Source of the DNA: Myxococcales bacterium
GTDB taxonomy: Bacteria; Myxococcota_A; Polyangia; Polyangiales; Polyangiaceae
Assembly: GCA_012514535.1 (NCBI GenBank)
Contig: JAAZAA010000174.1
Location: 1 to 39,840, forward strand
Reading direction: 5' to 3'
DNA: 39,840 bases
Shown here: piece by piece, positions 1 to 7,551 of the stretch
How the letters are laid out: each line of letters starts with the position of its first letter
How positions within the stretch are numbered: position 1 is the stretch's first letter
The notes under the pieces: model-generated
The model's database searches: none
What the model was told of the DNA's origin: nothing
Seen by the model: only the letters and a program-made list of their open reading frames with translations
Translations under genes and position numbers: made by a program

Positions 1-33
1 GGCCCGAGAACGGAGGCTGGCCCGAGAACGGAG
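1..33. repeat. 18-bp-period direct repeat, two copies
   Basis: The 15-mer GGCCCGAGAACGGAG occurs at 1-15 and again at 19-33, separated by GCT, so the period is 18 bases. It lies downstream of the repair-protein gene that ends at 110, and 1-109 holds no convincing gene. It is one of several unrelated short tandem duplications in this window. Confidence 0.85.
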
Positions 34-109
34 CCCAGCCCCGAGCTCGCCTCCGGCTCCCTCCCCTCGGCCCCATCCGGGGACTGACCTCGCGCGGCCA
101 GCGGTGCGC

Positions 110-1432
110 TCACTCGAGCGCGCGCCACAGATACCAGCTCGCCGCGGTCCGGTAGGGACGCCAGCGCTCCCCGTGGGCCTCGAGCTCCTTCGGTGATGGC
201 AACTCCGCGAGCCCGAAGGCGCGCGCGAACCCCTTGCGCACTCCGTAGTCCCCCACGGGCAACACGTCGGGGCGACCGAGGCGGAACATCAAGAGCATCT
301 CCACCGTCCAGCGCCCCACGCCCCGTACGATCGTGAGCCGCTCGATGATCTCTTCGTCGTCGAGGGCCCCGAGCTCCTCCAGGGTCGGGATCTCCTTGCG
401 CTTCGTCCGCTCCGCCAGATCCCGCAAAGACAGCAGCTTCGCCCGGGACAGCCCCACGGCGAGAAGCTCCTCGTCCGCGGCACGGAGGATCTGCTGCGGG
501 GTGGGCCCGTCCGCGGCCCGGGGGAACAGCGCCCGCAACCTGCCGTGGATGGTGCCCGCCGCGCGCGCCGTGAGCTGTTGATGAATGATGGCCTCCGTCA
601 GCGCCGCGAACACGCTGGGGGCGCTCTGGAGGCGCATGCGCAGCGGGCCCACCGCTCGGATCAGCTTGGCGAGCTCGCGATCGGCCTTTCGGAGGTGAGC
701 GACGGCGGCGACCGGGTCGAAGGGCAGCGCCGTCGCCCCGTCGAAGAGCGGCCCCTGGCTCTGGCTCGCGCCGCGCTCCAGCTCGAGCAGGCGCAACTTC
801 GTCGCCGTGCCCCCCGCCGCGGTGAACCCGCCCACCTTGCCCCCCGCGGCCAGCACCCGGTGGCAGGGCACGAGGATGGCGCACGGATTGCGCCGCAGCG
901 CCTGGCCAACGGCTCGCGCGGCGCCCGGCGCTCCGAGGCGCTCGGCCAGCTCCCCATACCCGATGGTCACCCCGGGCGGGATCGTCCGGGCCAGCTCGTA
1001 GACCCGGCGATGGAATGGGGGGACGCCGTCCAAATCGAGATCGATCTCGCCGAGTTCCACCCGCTCTCCCCGGAGCAGCGCCTGCACCCGCTCGATCGCC
1101 CGCTGCACGGCGCGCGGCGGACGCCCCTCCTCCGCCCCGGGAAAACGCTCCAACATGCGCGCGCGCGACAGGGCGTCCCCACCTTCGGGGAGGTGGAGCT
1201 CGACGACGTGCGTCCCGCGCCAGGCGATGGCGCACCGCCCCACGGGAGTGTCGAAGAGCGCGAACGCGACGGGCTGTGTCTCCGCGCCCTTCTGGGCGGC
1301 GCGGAGGCCAGCGCGGCCCGCCGAGGGGCCATCGAGCGAAGAATCACGGCGCGCGCGCCGTGGGCGCGGCGCCGTCTTCGGCGCGCGCCCGGATGATGGC
1401 GTCCTCGCCCCCTTCAGCGGAACAGCTCGCAA
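110..1432 (-). CDS. Fused O6-alkylguanine-DNA alkyltransferase / AlkA-type 3-methyladenine DNA glycosylase
   Basis: Two alkylation-repair activities appear in one chain. Residues below are numbered from the ATG at 1525, the longest reading (471 aa). Residues about 86-250 form an Ogt/MGMT domain with the methyl-acceptor motif PCHRV (Cys221). Residues about 270-471 form an HhH-GPD glycosylase with IHQQLT, the hairpin RGVGRWT and VGDYGVRKG, whose Asp426 sits where AlkA has its catalytic Asp. The Ogt part would repair O6-alkylguanine by suicidal transfer; the AlkA part would excise N3-alkylpurines. The start is uncertain. No ATG, GTG or TTG lies in frame between the upstream lipoprotein stop (1414) and the conserved Ogt domain. 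I chose the TTG at 1432, which overlaps that gene by 19 bases; ATG 1525 is the alternative. It probably shares a transcript with the two genes upstream. Domain calls are firm; the N-terminus is not. Confidence 0.88.
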   Translation of the reverse strand: MRAVPLKGARTPSSGRAPKTAPRPRRARRDSSLDGPSAGRAGLRAAQKGAETQPVAFALFDTPVGRCAIAWRGTHVVELHLPEGGDALSRARMLERFPGAEEGRPPRAVQRAIERVQALLRGERVELGEIDLDLDGVPPFHRRVYELARTIPPGVTIGYGELAERLGAPGAARAVGQALRRNPCAILVPCHRVLAAGGKVGGFTAAGGTATKLRLLELERGASQSQGPLFDGATALPFDPVAAVAHLRKADRELAKLIRAVGPLRMRLQSAPSVFAALTEAIIHQQLTARAAGTIHGRLRALFPRAADGPTPQQILRAADEELLAVGLSRAKLLSLRDLAERTKRKEIPTLEELGALDDEEIIERLTIVRGVGRWTVEMLLMFRLGRPDVLPVGDYGVRKGFARAFGLAELPSPKELEAHGERWRPYRTAASWYLWRALE

Positions 1433-2112
1433 GCGGGCTCCGCAGCGGACAGGATGATGCGCGAAGCGCAGATCTGGGCACCCTGGGCGCAAATCCCGCT
1501 CTGGCAGTCGATGTCGTCGGTGCACGCCTCACCGTTGGCGGCCCGCTCCTCGCAGACCCGAGCCCCCGCCTCACCCACGCAGTTCAAGTCGTCGCGGCAG
1601 GGCACGTCGGCGCTGCAGTCCTTCCCCACACCGCGCTTGGCGATGCAATTATCCCCGTCGCAGTAGAAGCCGGGGGCGCAGAGCGTGTCGGAGTCCGAGC
1701 ACTCCTCACCACCGCCCACGATGGTGGGTTCGATGCAGTCGCCGTCGTCCCCCTCGATGCACGAGAAGGAGCAGGCCCCTTCGCCCCGCAGCACGAGCGC
1801 CGCACCGTCCGCGTCGAGCTCACCCTCCGCCAGCGCGGAGCGCACGGCGTCGAGGCACCCGCGCGCCAAGCTGCGATTGTAAGCGCTCGTCGAAACCAGG
1901 CTCTCACAATGATCCACCTGTGCCTCTCGACAGGTCTCCGCGTCCTTGGCGGCGCACGCGTCGACGACCTCGTCGTTGCAGGCGCGCTTCGCCCACTCGG
2001 CGCAGAAGCCGCTGCGGGTCGCCAGCGGATCCGGCGGGTCGTCCCCTCCACACCCCACGGAGAGGCTCGAAAGGAGGACAGCAAGAAGAATCGTGGCTCG
2101 TCGTGTCGTCAC
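1414..2112 (-). CDS. Cysteine-rich lipoprotein, function unknown
   Basis: A 232-residue protein from GTG 2112. Its N-terminus has the shape of a lipoprotein signal: TTRR, a hydrophobic stretch, then SVGC with Cys21 as the likely lipidated residue. The serine at -3 makes the lipobox imperfect. The mature part has about twenty cysteines. The C-terminal half carries repeated CxxGxxC-type spacings (CAPGFYC, CSADVPC, CTDDIDC, CQSGIC) like the disulfide-rich extracellular repeats common in myxobacterial lipoproteins. A longer TTG start at 2178 would spoil the signal peptide, so I prefer 2112. It lies between the thiopurine methyltransferase and the repair fusion, both on the same strand. I recognise no enzymatic motif; an outer-membrane or surface location is inferred. 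Confidence 0.75.
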   Translation of the reverse strand: MTTRRATILLAVLLSSLSVGCGGDDPPDPLATRSGFCAEWAKRACNDEVVDACAAKDAETCREAQVDHCESLVSTSAYNRSLARGCLDAVRSALAEGELDADGAALVLRGEGACSFSCIEGDDGDCIEPTIVGGGEECSDSDTLCAPGFYCDGDNCIAKRGVGKDCSADVPCRDDLNCVGEAGARVCEERAANGEACTDDIDCQSGICAQGAQICASRIILSAAEPACELFR

Positions 2113-2198
2113 GTGGCCGAGATTACCGCAAAGGCTGGCCCGCGACACCCTTCCGGCCACCCGCCCCGCGGCCCCCAAGCCCCCACACCCACACTTCG

Positions 2199-2855
2199 CT
2201 ACCGCACGCGGAGAAGCCAGACCTGCTCCCGCAGGGACTCGAGCCCCCGCGCCCGGAAGCGCGGCTCTCGTTCGAGGATGTCCACGTCCTCCAACGCCTC
2301 GATCTCACAACGTGACGCGAACAAGCGTTGGACCTCCGCTGCATCCACGCTGAAAGGTGGGCCGGACATGCGCGTCTGGTCGTAGGCGAAGGTCACCAAC
2401 AGGATCGGCGCGGCGGGCCGCAGCGGCGCCAGCAAATGTCGCACGTAGCGCTCACGATCTTCGGGGCGAACCGCCACCAACGCCGCTCGGTCGTAGGCGG
2501 CGTCGATGGGGGCGCTCTCACGGAAGTCCCACCGCCAAAAGTCGCCCACGGCGATGCGCACGCGCTCCCCGGCCAGGCACGGCAAGCCTCCGTCGCGCTC
2601 CTCCCGCGCCGACAACCCGTGCTCCTGGAAGAACGCCTCCGCCGCCTCCCGGACCAGCTCCACCCCCGTCACGAGGAACCCCTGCGCCGCCAACCAGGCG
2701 AGGTCGGCGGCCTTGCCGCAGAGGGGCACGAGCACGCGGGGTTGTGCGGTCGTGCGCAGCCGCTCGGAGAAGCGCTGGAGGTGCGCGTTCGGCTTCCCTT
2801 CGTGAAACCCGATCTGGTTCTCCGCCCAGCGCTTGCGCCAGAAATCCTCGTGCAT
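2199..2855 (-). CDS. tpm: Thiopurine S-methyltransferase family protein
   Basis: 218 residues, the usual length for bacterial TPMT. The N-terminus FWRKRWAENQIGFHEGKPN matches the family signature, followed by an SAM-binding motif I (RVLVPLCGKAADLAWLA) and the GVEL acidic end of the second strand. Family members transfer methyl from SAM to sulfur, and in bacteria also to selenium or tellurium compounds, so a chalcogen detoxification role is plausible. It is cytoplasmic. ATG 2855 begins directly at the conserved region, although no clear Shine-Dalgarno is visible. It is first of three same-strand genes (with the lipoprotein and the alkylation-repair fusion); that co-transcription is suggested only by orientation and short gaps. 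Confidence 0.87.
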   Translation of the reverse strand: MHEDFWRKRWAENQIGFHEGKPNAHLQRFSERLRTTAQPRVLVPLCGKAADLAWLAAQGFLVTGVELVREAAEAFFQEHGLSAREERDGGLPCLAGERVRIAVGDFWRWDFRESAPIDAAYDRAALVAVRPEDRERYVRHLLAPLRPAAPILLVTFAYDQTRMSGPPFSVDAAEVQRLFASRCEIEALEDVDILEREPRFRARGLESLREQVWLLRVR

Positions 2856-3000
2856 GGGCGCATTCTAACAACGATCGGCGCCTGCCGCGCGCCGTCGCCG
2901 TGTCCAGCGGCCCCGCGGCGCGGCGGGCGTGGGCGCTCGGCGACGACCGCGAAGACCCACTCGACCGCTCGGCGCGCCCCTCTGCTCCTTTGCCGGGTTG

Positions 3001-3020
3001 CGGCGCCGGTTACGGCGCCG
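3001..3020 (-). terminator. GC hairpin around the stop codon of the gene at 3010
   Basis: Perfect 7-bp arms CGGCGCC (3001-3007) and GGCGCCG (3014-3020) flank a six-base loop that contains the TAA stop of the gene ending at 3010. No T-run follows, so intrinsic termination is doubtful. It may act as a processing or pausing element. Confidence 0.3.
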
Positions 3021-3645
3021 ATTCCGTCGGCTCCTCCGCTGGTCCGCCTGGCTGAGCCTCACCGGGGGACGGCTGCGCCCCGGGGCTCATCTGCTGTTGG
3101 AACATGCGGAGCTCGTCGACCACCTGGTCGTAGTTGTCGAGCATCTCCTGGCAGCGCTCGGCGGGGAACAGCTGGGTGCGCTCCTGCACCACGGCGCACG
3201 TGGCCGTGTCCGCCCCGAGATCCGCGCAGAGACGATCGATGACCGTGTTGCACACCTCACGCCCGGCCGCGGCGCGCTCCAGGGTCTCAGGGACCGCCTC
3301 GAGCGCCACGTCACAGGCCGCCGGCGGCAAGAGGTTCGCAGCCGCCCGGGCTTCGTAACAGGCGAGCGCCTCCTCCCCCGCGCCGCCGCACACCTGCTGC
3401 TCCCACGCCTCGCACGAAGACGCCGAGCCCGCACGCGGCGACGTGTGCAGGGTGCTCGCGTGGGCGTGTTTGGCGAACCAGCCCGCGGCCCCGCCGACGG
3501 CGAGGGCGAACACCACGAGGACGCCCGTACGGGACGCGGTCCGGAGCGCCCCCTCCGCTGGCTGCTCCCGGACCGCGGCGGGTGTGTCGGCGTCGCTGGT
3601 CCGGGTCGGTCGTTCCCCCTGGTCCTTCCCGTGCTCCTCCACCAT
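3010..3645 (-). CDS. Membrane-anchored hypothetical protein with periplasmic helical domain
   Basis: 211 residues from ATG 3645; an upstream in-frame Met at 3681 is possible but the preceding residues look non-native. A polar N-terminal stretch of about 40 residues precedes one membrane segment (about 41-58, GVLVVFALAVGGAAGWF). A presumably periplasmic domain of about 150 residues follows, with eight cysteines in a pattern of helices (CEAWEQQVC, CYEAR, CDVAL, CNTVIDRLC, CAVVQERTQ, CQEML), ending in a Pro/Glu-rich tail. The even number of cysteines in an exported domain suggests disulfides. I recognise no family. Its stop codon lies in the loop of a GC hairpin. It is divergent from the small membrane protein that ends at 3941. 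Confidence 0.72.
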   Translation of the reverse strand: MVEEHGKDQGERPTRTSDADTPAAVREQPAEGALRTASRTGVLVVFALAVGGAAGWFAKHAHASTLHTSPRAGSASSCEAWEQQVCGGAGEEALACYEARAAANLLPPAACDVALEAVPETLERAAAGREVCNTVIDRLCADLGADTATCAVVQERTQLFPAERCQEMLDNYDQVVDELRMFQQQMSPGAQPSPGEAQPGGPAEEPTESAP

Positions 3646-3941
3646 CCAACGAGCGTAGCCGATCGCCCAAGGAGCAACCACGCGCCGACGCGCCAGCTCG
3701 TCGGCGCCATCCCCGGTGCCGCCCCGGCGTCACCGCGGCCACGACGGACGGTGTTCGTGATAGGGTCGTCCCCATCAACCGCGTCCTGGCCTTCGCTTTC
3801 CTCGCCCTCCTCCTCGGCAAGCTGCTGTTCCGCCCGCAGCTCGCGGCCATCGGTCGTTGGCTCGACGGACTGGTCAACGCGATGCTGATCGCGATCGCCC
3901 TGGCCTACACGGTCCAGATCATCGTGGTCGTGCTCCGCTGA
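3582..3941 (+). CDS. Small two-helix membrane protein, start codon unclear
   Basis: The last 55 or so residues (about 3774-3941) encode two hydrophobic helices, VLAFAFLALLLGKLLF and AMLIAIALAYTVQIIVVVL, separated by RPQLAAIGRWLDGL and ending at TGA 3941. This looks like a real small inner-membrane protein. However, no ATG, GTG or TTG is in frame near its start. The only in-frame ATG is at 3582, giving a 119-residue product whose first 65 residues are low-complexity Arg/Pro and overlap the divergent gene on the other strand. Either an unusual start (CTG or ATC near 3774-3790) or a sequencing frameshift is likely. Function unknown. Confidence 0.4.
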   Translation: MCRRRWSGSVVPPGPSRAPPPSNERSRSPKEQPRADAPARRRHPRCRPGVTAATTDGVRDRVVPINRVLAFAFLALLLGKLLFRPQLAAIGRWLDGLVNAMLIAIALAYTVQIIVVVLR

Positions 3942-3994
3942 GCAGGCGCAGCCGCCGGCTGGGTGCCCGCCTCAATCGCGTCGCAAAGCCGACG

Positions 3995-4033
3995 GGCCCG
4001 TTCGACTGGCCCGTTCGACTGGCCCGTTCGACT
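3995..4033. repeat. 13-bp tandem repeat, three perfect copies
   Basis: GGCCCGTTCGACT is repeated three times head to tail at 3995-4007, 4008-4020 and 4021-4033, with a degenerate fourth copy after it. It sits in the 296-base gap 3942-4237 between the small membrane protein and the end of the beta-barrel gene. I see nothing else in that gap. Confidence 0.92.
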
Positions 4034-4237
4034 GGCTCGGTCGAGGACATGGACTGGGATCGGCCGGGTTGAATCGGCTGGTCTGGATCTGCTGGTCGCG
4101 TCGACGCCAGACAGCACCACCGGGAGGTCCCCGGACGGCGAGCCCTGGAGACTCGGCGGAGCTGGTCCCGCCCGCTCCACCGAGCACACGGCCGCCGTCC
4201 GAGCACGCCCGGACGAGCCTCGACGCGCCAGCACCTC

Positions 4238-5179
4238 TCAGAAGTACGTGAGCAGGCCGACGTAGATCCCCAGCTCCGTCGCCTTGACGTCCGTCTCCGT
4301 CTCGGCGCCGCCCGCCTCGATCTTGTTGCTCCCGGAGAGCCCCAGGTCGAACTTGGGACCGAGCAAGAAGGCGACGTTGTCGGTCGGTGAGATCACGAAC
4401 GGAGCCTCGAAGGTCAGCGCGAAGCGGTTCGCCGTCAGGTCGGCGGCGTCGCCCGAGGTGGTGGCCCAGAGCCAGGTCACGCCGATACGCGGCCATATGC
4501 CGATGCCGTCCGCGAACATGAAGGCGTACCCGACGCGGGGAGCGGCGAGGAACGTCGTGATGCTGTCACCGAGCGCGACGCCCTGGAGCTCCTCGTCCTC
4601 GTCGAAGGACGTGTACGCGAAGCCAAGGGAGGCGCCGATGCTCAGGTTCTCCGCGATGAAGAAGTCGAACCCCATCCGCGGGAAGCTGTACGTGTTGGTG
4701 GTGGTGCCGAGGGGGTTGGACAACACGGACAAGTTGAACGTGGACACCGTCGCGTTGTCGTCGGCGCCCACGTCCACGCTGTCCCAGGTGAAGCCCACGC
4801 CGAACATGCGCTCGGCGCTGATCACCACGTGCCCCATGTCACCGAAGCGCCGCGACTCGTCGTGCTCGCGTCGCTCCTCCTCCCGGTAGGTCGTGGTCTC
4901 CGTGGTGGTCCCGGTGCTCACCCCGCTGCCCGTGTCGACCTCGGTCTCCGTTTGCTGCTCGTACTGCTCCTCGACGTCCTGAGCTGCCGCCGCGGAGGCC
5001 AGGCCCAGCGTCGCGGCGGCGACGGACACGGGCAAGGCTCGCCTGAAGATCGAACGCGCCCCCGAGGGGGCGATCTGGCCGAGCTCCACGTCGGCGTGGG
5101 TCGGGCGCGCACGCGCCCTCTGGGGGCGATCGCAAACTGCGCTCTTCCGTGCGCTGCGCCCTCGACTCGATTCGTTCAT
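4238..5179 (-). CDS. Outer-membrane beta-barrel protein, exported
   Basis: 313 residues. The start is ATG 5179 rather than the ATG nine bases upstream, because AGGAG lies nine bases before it. A hydrophobic signal (VSVAAATLGLASAAAAQ-D) is cleaved after AAAAQ or just before it, but it is preceded by an unusually long basic N-region of about 50 residues; an internal GTG (DVELGQ) could give a more normal signal peptide. The mature protein opens with a Glu/Thr-rich linker (YEQQTETEVD ... TTTETTTYREEERREHDESRR). It then shows alternating amphipathic strands with glycine and aromatic residues (GFTWDSVDVGAD, NLSIGASLGFAYTSF, GLLTYF at the end), typical of an OmpA-barrel-like porin fold. Terminal Phe fits outer-membrane insertion. 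Specific function unknown. Confidence 0.78.
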   Translation of the reverse strand: MNESSRGRSARKSAVCDRPQRARARPTHADVELGQIAPSGARSIFRRALPVSVAAATLGLASAAAAQDVEEQYEQQTETEVDTGSGVSTGTTTETTTYREEERREHDESRRFGDMGHVVISAERMFGVGFTWDSVDVGADDNATVSTFNLSVLSNPLGTTTNTYSFPRMGFDFFIAENLSIGASLGFAYTSFDEDEELQGVALGDSITTFLAAPRVGYAFMFADGIGIWPRIGVTWLWATTSGDAADLTANRFALTFEAPFVISPTDNVAFLLGPKFDLGLSGSNKIEAGGAETETDVKATELGIYVGLLTYF

Positions 5180-5482
5180 GGGAACCATCTCCTCTTCTGA
5201 GTGAATGCATCGGGCGCCCTCACGGGCGCGACTCCTTCCCCCACTACGCACCAAACGGCGACAACTTGCGGCCACCCGCTCACGAAGGACAAACGCCCCG
5301 CGGGCGACGCACCCCCCCACGGGCCGACCCGCCGTTCCTCGCGCTCGGCCGACCCGCCGATGCCCTGCGAGCACGCCTTCGCCACCGGCCCCGCACCGAC
5401 GTTCCGTGCGGACGGGTCGACGCCTCCGTCGGACCGCGCGCCCTCCAGAGCTCACCCCATGCGCAGCAGCGCACGCGCCCAC
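5180..5482. other. Intergenic leader of the beta-barrel gene
   Basis: 303 bases without a convincing gene. This gap must hold the promoter of the beta-barrel gene, read on the minus strand. A hairpin with arms GCGCCC (5214-5219) and GGGCGC (5224-5229) and a four-base loop would lie in its leader, about 35 bases upstream of the start. No clear -35/-10 pair is visible. Confidence 0.45.
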
Positions 5483-6274
5483 TCACCCTTGCAGCAGGGA
5501 CTGGCCGCCGTCGATCCAAACCTCCGTCCCGGTGATGTGACTGGCCCAGGAGCTGGACAGGAAGGCGACCAGCTGGGCGACCTGCTCCGCCCTGCCAGGC
5601 TCACCGTGCGTCAGCGGGATGGCGCCCTCCGGGTACTCGACCGGAGGGCGCGCGTGCTCCAGGTTCCGCTGCTGGGTGTTGTCGTCGATCTCCGTCTCGA
5701 AGGCGCCGGGACAGATGACGTTGACGCGCACGCCGTACCGGGCCAGCTCGACCGCGAGCATCTTCGTGAGCACCACCTGACCCGCCTTCGACACGGCGTA
5801 GGCGGTGGCCCCCGTGTTGCTGAACATGCGGGTCCCGTTCACGGAGGAGCAGACCACGATCGAGCCCCCCTGGGCGCGCATGTGCGGCACGCTGGCCTTG
5901 ATCGTGTAGAAGGTGCCGCTCAGGTTGATGGACAGCGTGCGCTGCCACTCGGCCACGCTCAGGTCTTCCAGCGGCGCCCACACGCCGTTCACTCCGGCGT
6001 TCGCGAACAACACGTGGATCGCGCCGACCTGCGACGCGAACCGATCGATCGCGCTCCGCGTCGCCTCGGCGTCCGAGATGTCCGCCACGAGCACGTGGGA
6101 GCGTCCGCCGAGGCGCGCGATGCTGTCGCGGGTCTGGTCGAGCTCGGCCTCCGTCCGCCCGAGCAACCCCACCTCCGCGCCGAGGCGCGCGAGCAGGCAC
6201 GCCGTCGCCTCTCCCAGCCCCGACCCGGCGCCCGTGACGAGCGCGATCTTGTCCCTGAACTCCCGCTGGTCCAT
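5483..6274 (-). CDS. Short-chain dehydrogenase/reductase (SDR family)
   Basis: 263 residues, classical SDR length. The nucleotide-binding motif is T14-G-x3-G-x-G21, with LLGR (Arg40) after strand two and the NAG motif at 92-94. The catalytic set is Asn117, Ser143/144, Tyr159 and Lys163 (YAVSK). The C-terminus has the usual GTEVWIDGG. It should be a soluble NAD(P)-dependent oxidoreductase. Arg40 slightly favours NADPH, and the substrate cannot be told. It is 55 bases downstream of the envelope protein in the ECF-sigma module and could be co-transcribed with it, but nothing else ties it to that role. Its 3' side faces the beta-barrel leader. Confidence 0.9.
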   Translation of the reverse strand: MDQREFRDKIALVTGAGSGLGEATACLLARLGAEVGLLGRTEAELDQTRDSIARLGGRSHVLVADISDAEATRSAIDRFASQVGAIHVLFANAGVNGVWAPLEDLSVAEWQRTLSINLSGTFYTIKASVPHMRAQGGSIVVCSSVNGTRMFSNTGATAYAVSKAGQVVLTKMLAVELARYGVRVNVICPGAFETEIDDNTQQRNLEHARPPVEYPEGAIPLTHGEPGRAEQVAQLVAFLSSSWASHITGTEVWIDGGQSLLQG

Positions 6275-6329
6275 GCCCTGTGCACGGACCCGGGCCGACC
6301 TCCGTTAAGCTCACCCCACCCGGGCGCGC

Positions 6330-7337
6330 TCAGTCGAGCAACACCCCCACGGAGACCTCGACCCAGGGCCCCCCCAGCCGCTCCCGGTGAACGTCGGCGC
6401 TCCCCTCCGTCCGATCCAACGGGACGCTCCGCAGCACCCACCCACCGGCGAGGCTGGCGTCGAGGCGCAGGTGGCGCGAGAGGCGCGGTTGGACATGAGC
6501 GCTCAGACCGCCGCGGGCCGTCCAGGTGTCTCGCTGCCCCGGGATGCGGTCCACCGTGACCTCCCCCTGAGTGTTGACCAGCGCCGCGGCGAGCGGGACG
6601 CCGACCGCGAGATCCACGGACGGCGTGAGGGGCACCACCCAGCCCGGCTCGACGCTCAGCTCGAGGGCGCTCCAGGTCGGCGCTCCATCCAAGCTGGTGA
6701 GCTGCCCCGCCATCCAGCTCATCGAGAGCTCCACCCGCAGGGGGTGATCCCCGTTCAGCTGGGCGCCGACGGCGGGTCCCGTCCAGTAAGCGCCCTCGGT
6801 GAAGGCGATGCCGCGGGCGCGGGCGCCCAGCGCCAGGCGTCGACGACGCTCGCTCTCTGCTCGCCGCCGGGCGGCCAGCTCCGCCTCCTTCGCTTCGCGA
6901 TCGAGCCGGCGCGCCTCCGCGCGGCGTACGTCCGCCAGACGACGGGTGAGCTCGGCGGCGGCGAGGGCCACGCGCCGAGCCACCAGGGCGGGCGTCCCCT
7001 GGAGGCTCACGCGACGTGCGCCCGCCGACTGCCCCAAGGCCCAGATCTCGACCCGCAGCGCCCCGTCCTCCGGGAGCACCCTGCAGTGCAACGTGACCTC
7101 GCGCTCCTCGTCCCCGTCGAAGCGAGGATCGTCCGGGACGTTGATCTCACTCAGCTCCAGGGCGACGAGGCGCCGGACCACGGCGGGGTTCAGGCGATCG
7201 CCCGTCTCACCGATCTCGACGAACACCCGCGACGCCGCCTGGGCAGCGCCGAGCCCTCCGAAGAACACCACGCCGGCGAACACGACGCCGCGGAGCAAGG
7301 AGCGGAGCGCCGTCGACCGGGGCAGCCCACGCCGCAC
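6330..7337 (-). CDS. Exported protein: periplasmic domain, coiled coil and C-terminal barrel-like domain
   Basis: 335 residues from GTG 7337, which has a purine-rich GGGAAG just before it and begins a good signal peptide (LLRGVVFAGVVFFGGLGAAQA-A). A periplasmic domain (about 27-130, VFVEIGETGDRLNPAVVRRLVALELSEI ...) is followed by a highly charged coiled coil rich in Arg, Glu and Ala (about 130-170). The C-terminal half has alternating strands typical of outer-membrane barrels. It is the third gene after the ECF sigma factor and TPR membrane protein, 214 bases downstream of the latter. Frames extending upstream to 7901 overlap the TPR gene and are not believable. Function unknown; a link to envelope sensing is inferred from context. 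Confidence 0.7.
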   Translation of the reverse strand: MRRGLPRSTALRSLLRGVVFAGVVFFGGLGAAQAASRVFVEIGETGDRLNPAVVRRLVALELSEINVPDDPRFDGDEEREVTLHCRVLPEDGALRVEIWALGQSAGARRVSLQGTPALVARRVALAAAELTRRLADVRRAEARRLDREAKEAELAARRRAESERRRRLALGARARGIAFTEGAYWTGPAVGAQLNGDHPLRVELSMSWMAGQLTSLDGAPTWSALELSVEPGWVVPLTPSVDLAVGVPLAAALVNTQGEVTVDRIPGQRDTWTARGGLSAHVQPRLSRHLRLDASLAGGWVLRSVPLDRTEGSADVHRERLGGPWVEVSVGVLLD

Positions 7338-7445
7338 CTTCCCTTCGCTCCCGCGCCATCGCCCGATGCGTCGGCAGCGGTCTCCCGCGATCTCGCCTCT
7401 CGCTCCGCATCGCAGTCCACCCCGGCCGGGGGCGCGAGTGCAGCG

Positions 7446-7490
7446 CGCAGCAGTGCAGAGCGCAGCAGTGCAGAGCGCAGCAGCGCCGGG
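7446..7490. repeat. 15-bp tandem repeat, 2.6 copies
   Basis: CGCAGCAGTGCAGAG occurs at 7446-7460 and 7461-7475, with a partial third copy to 7490. It lies in the 214-base gap between the TPR gene (stop 7552) and the next gene of the same module (start 7337). Apart from this repeat I see nothing there. Confidence 0.9.
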
Positions 7491-7551
7491 ATCACCGGAC
7501 CAGGGCGCGTCGGAGCGCGGCACGGCAAGGCGCGCCGCGCGCGAGGCGAGC

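Noticed and set aside
7338-7551. Small Ala/Leu-rich peptide (PALLRSALLRSALLRAAL)
   Set aside because: Just the translation of the 15-bp repeat, with no ribosome site.
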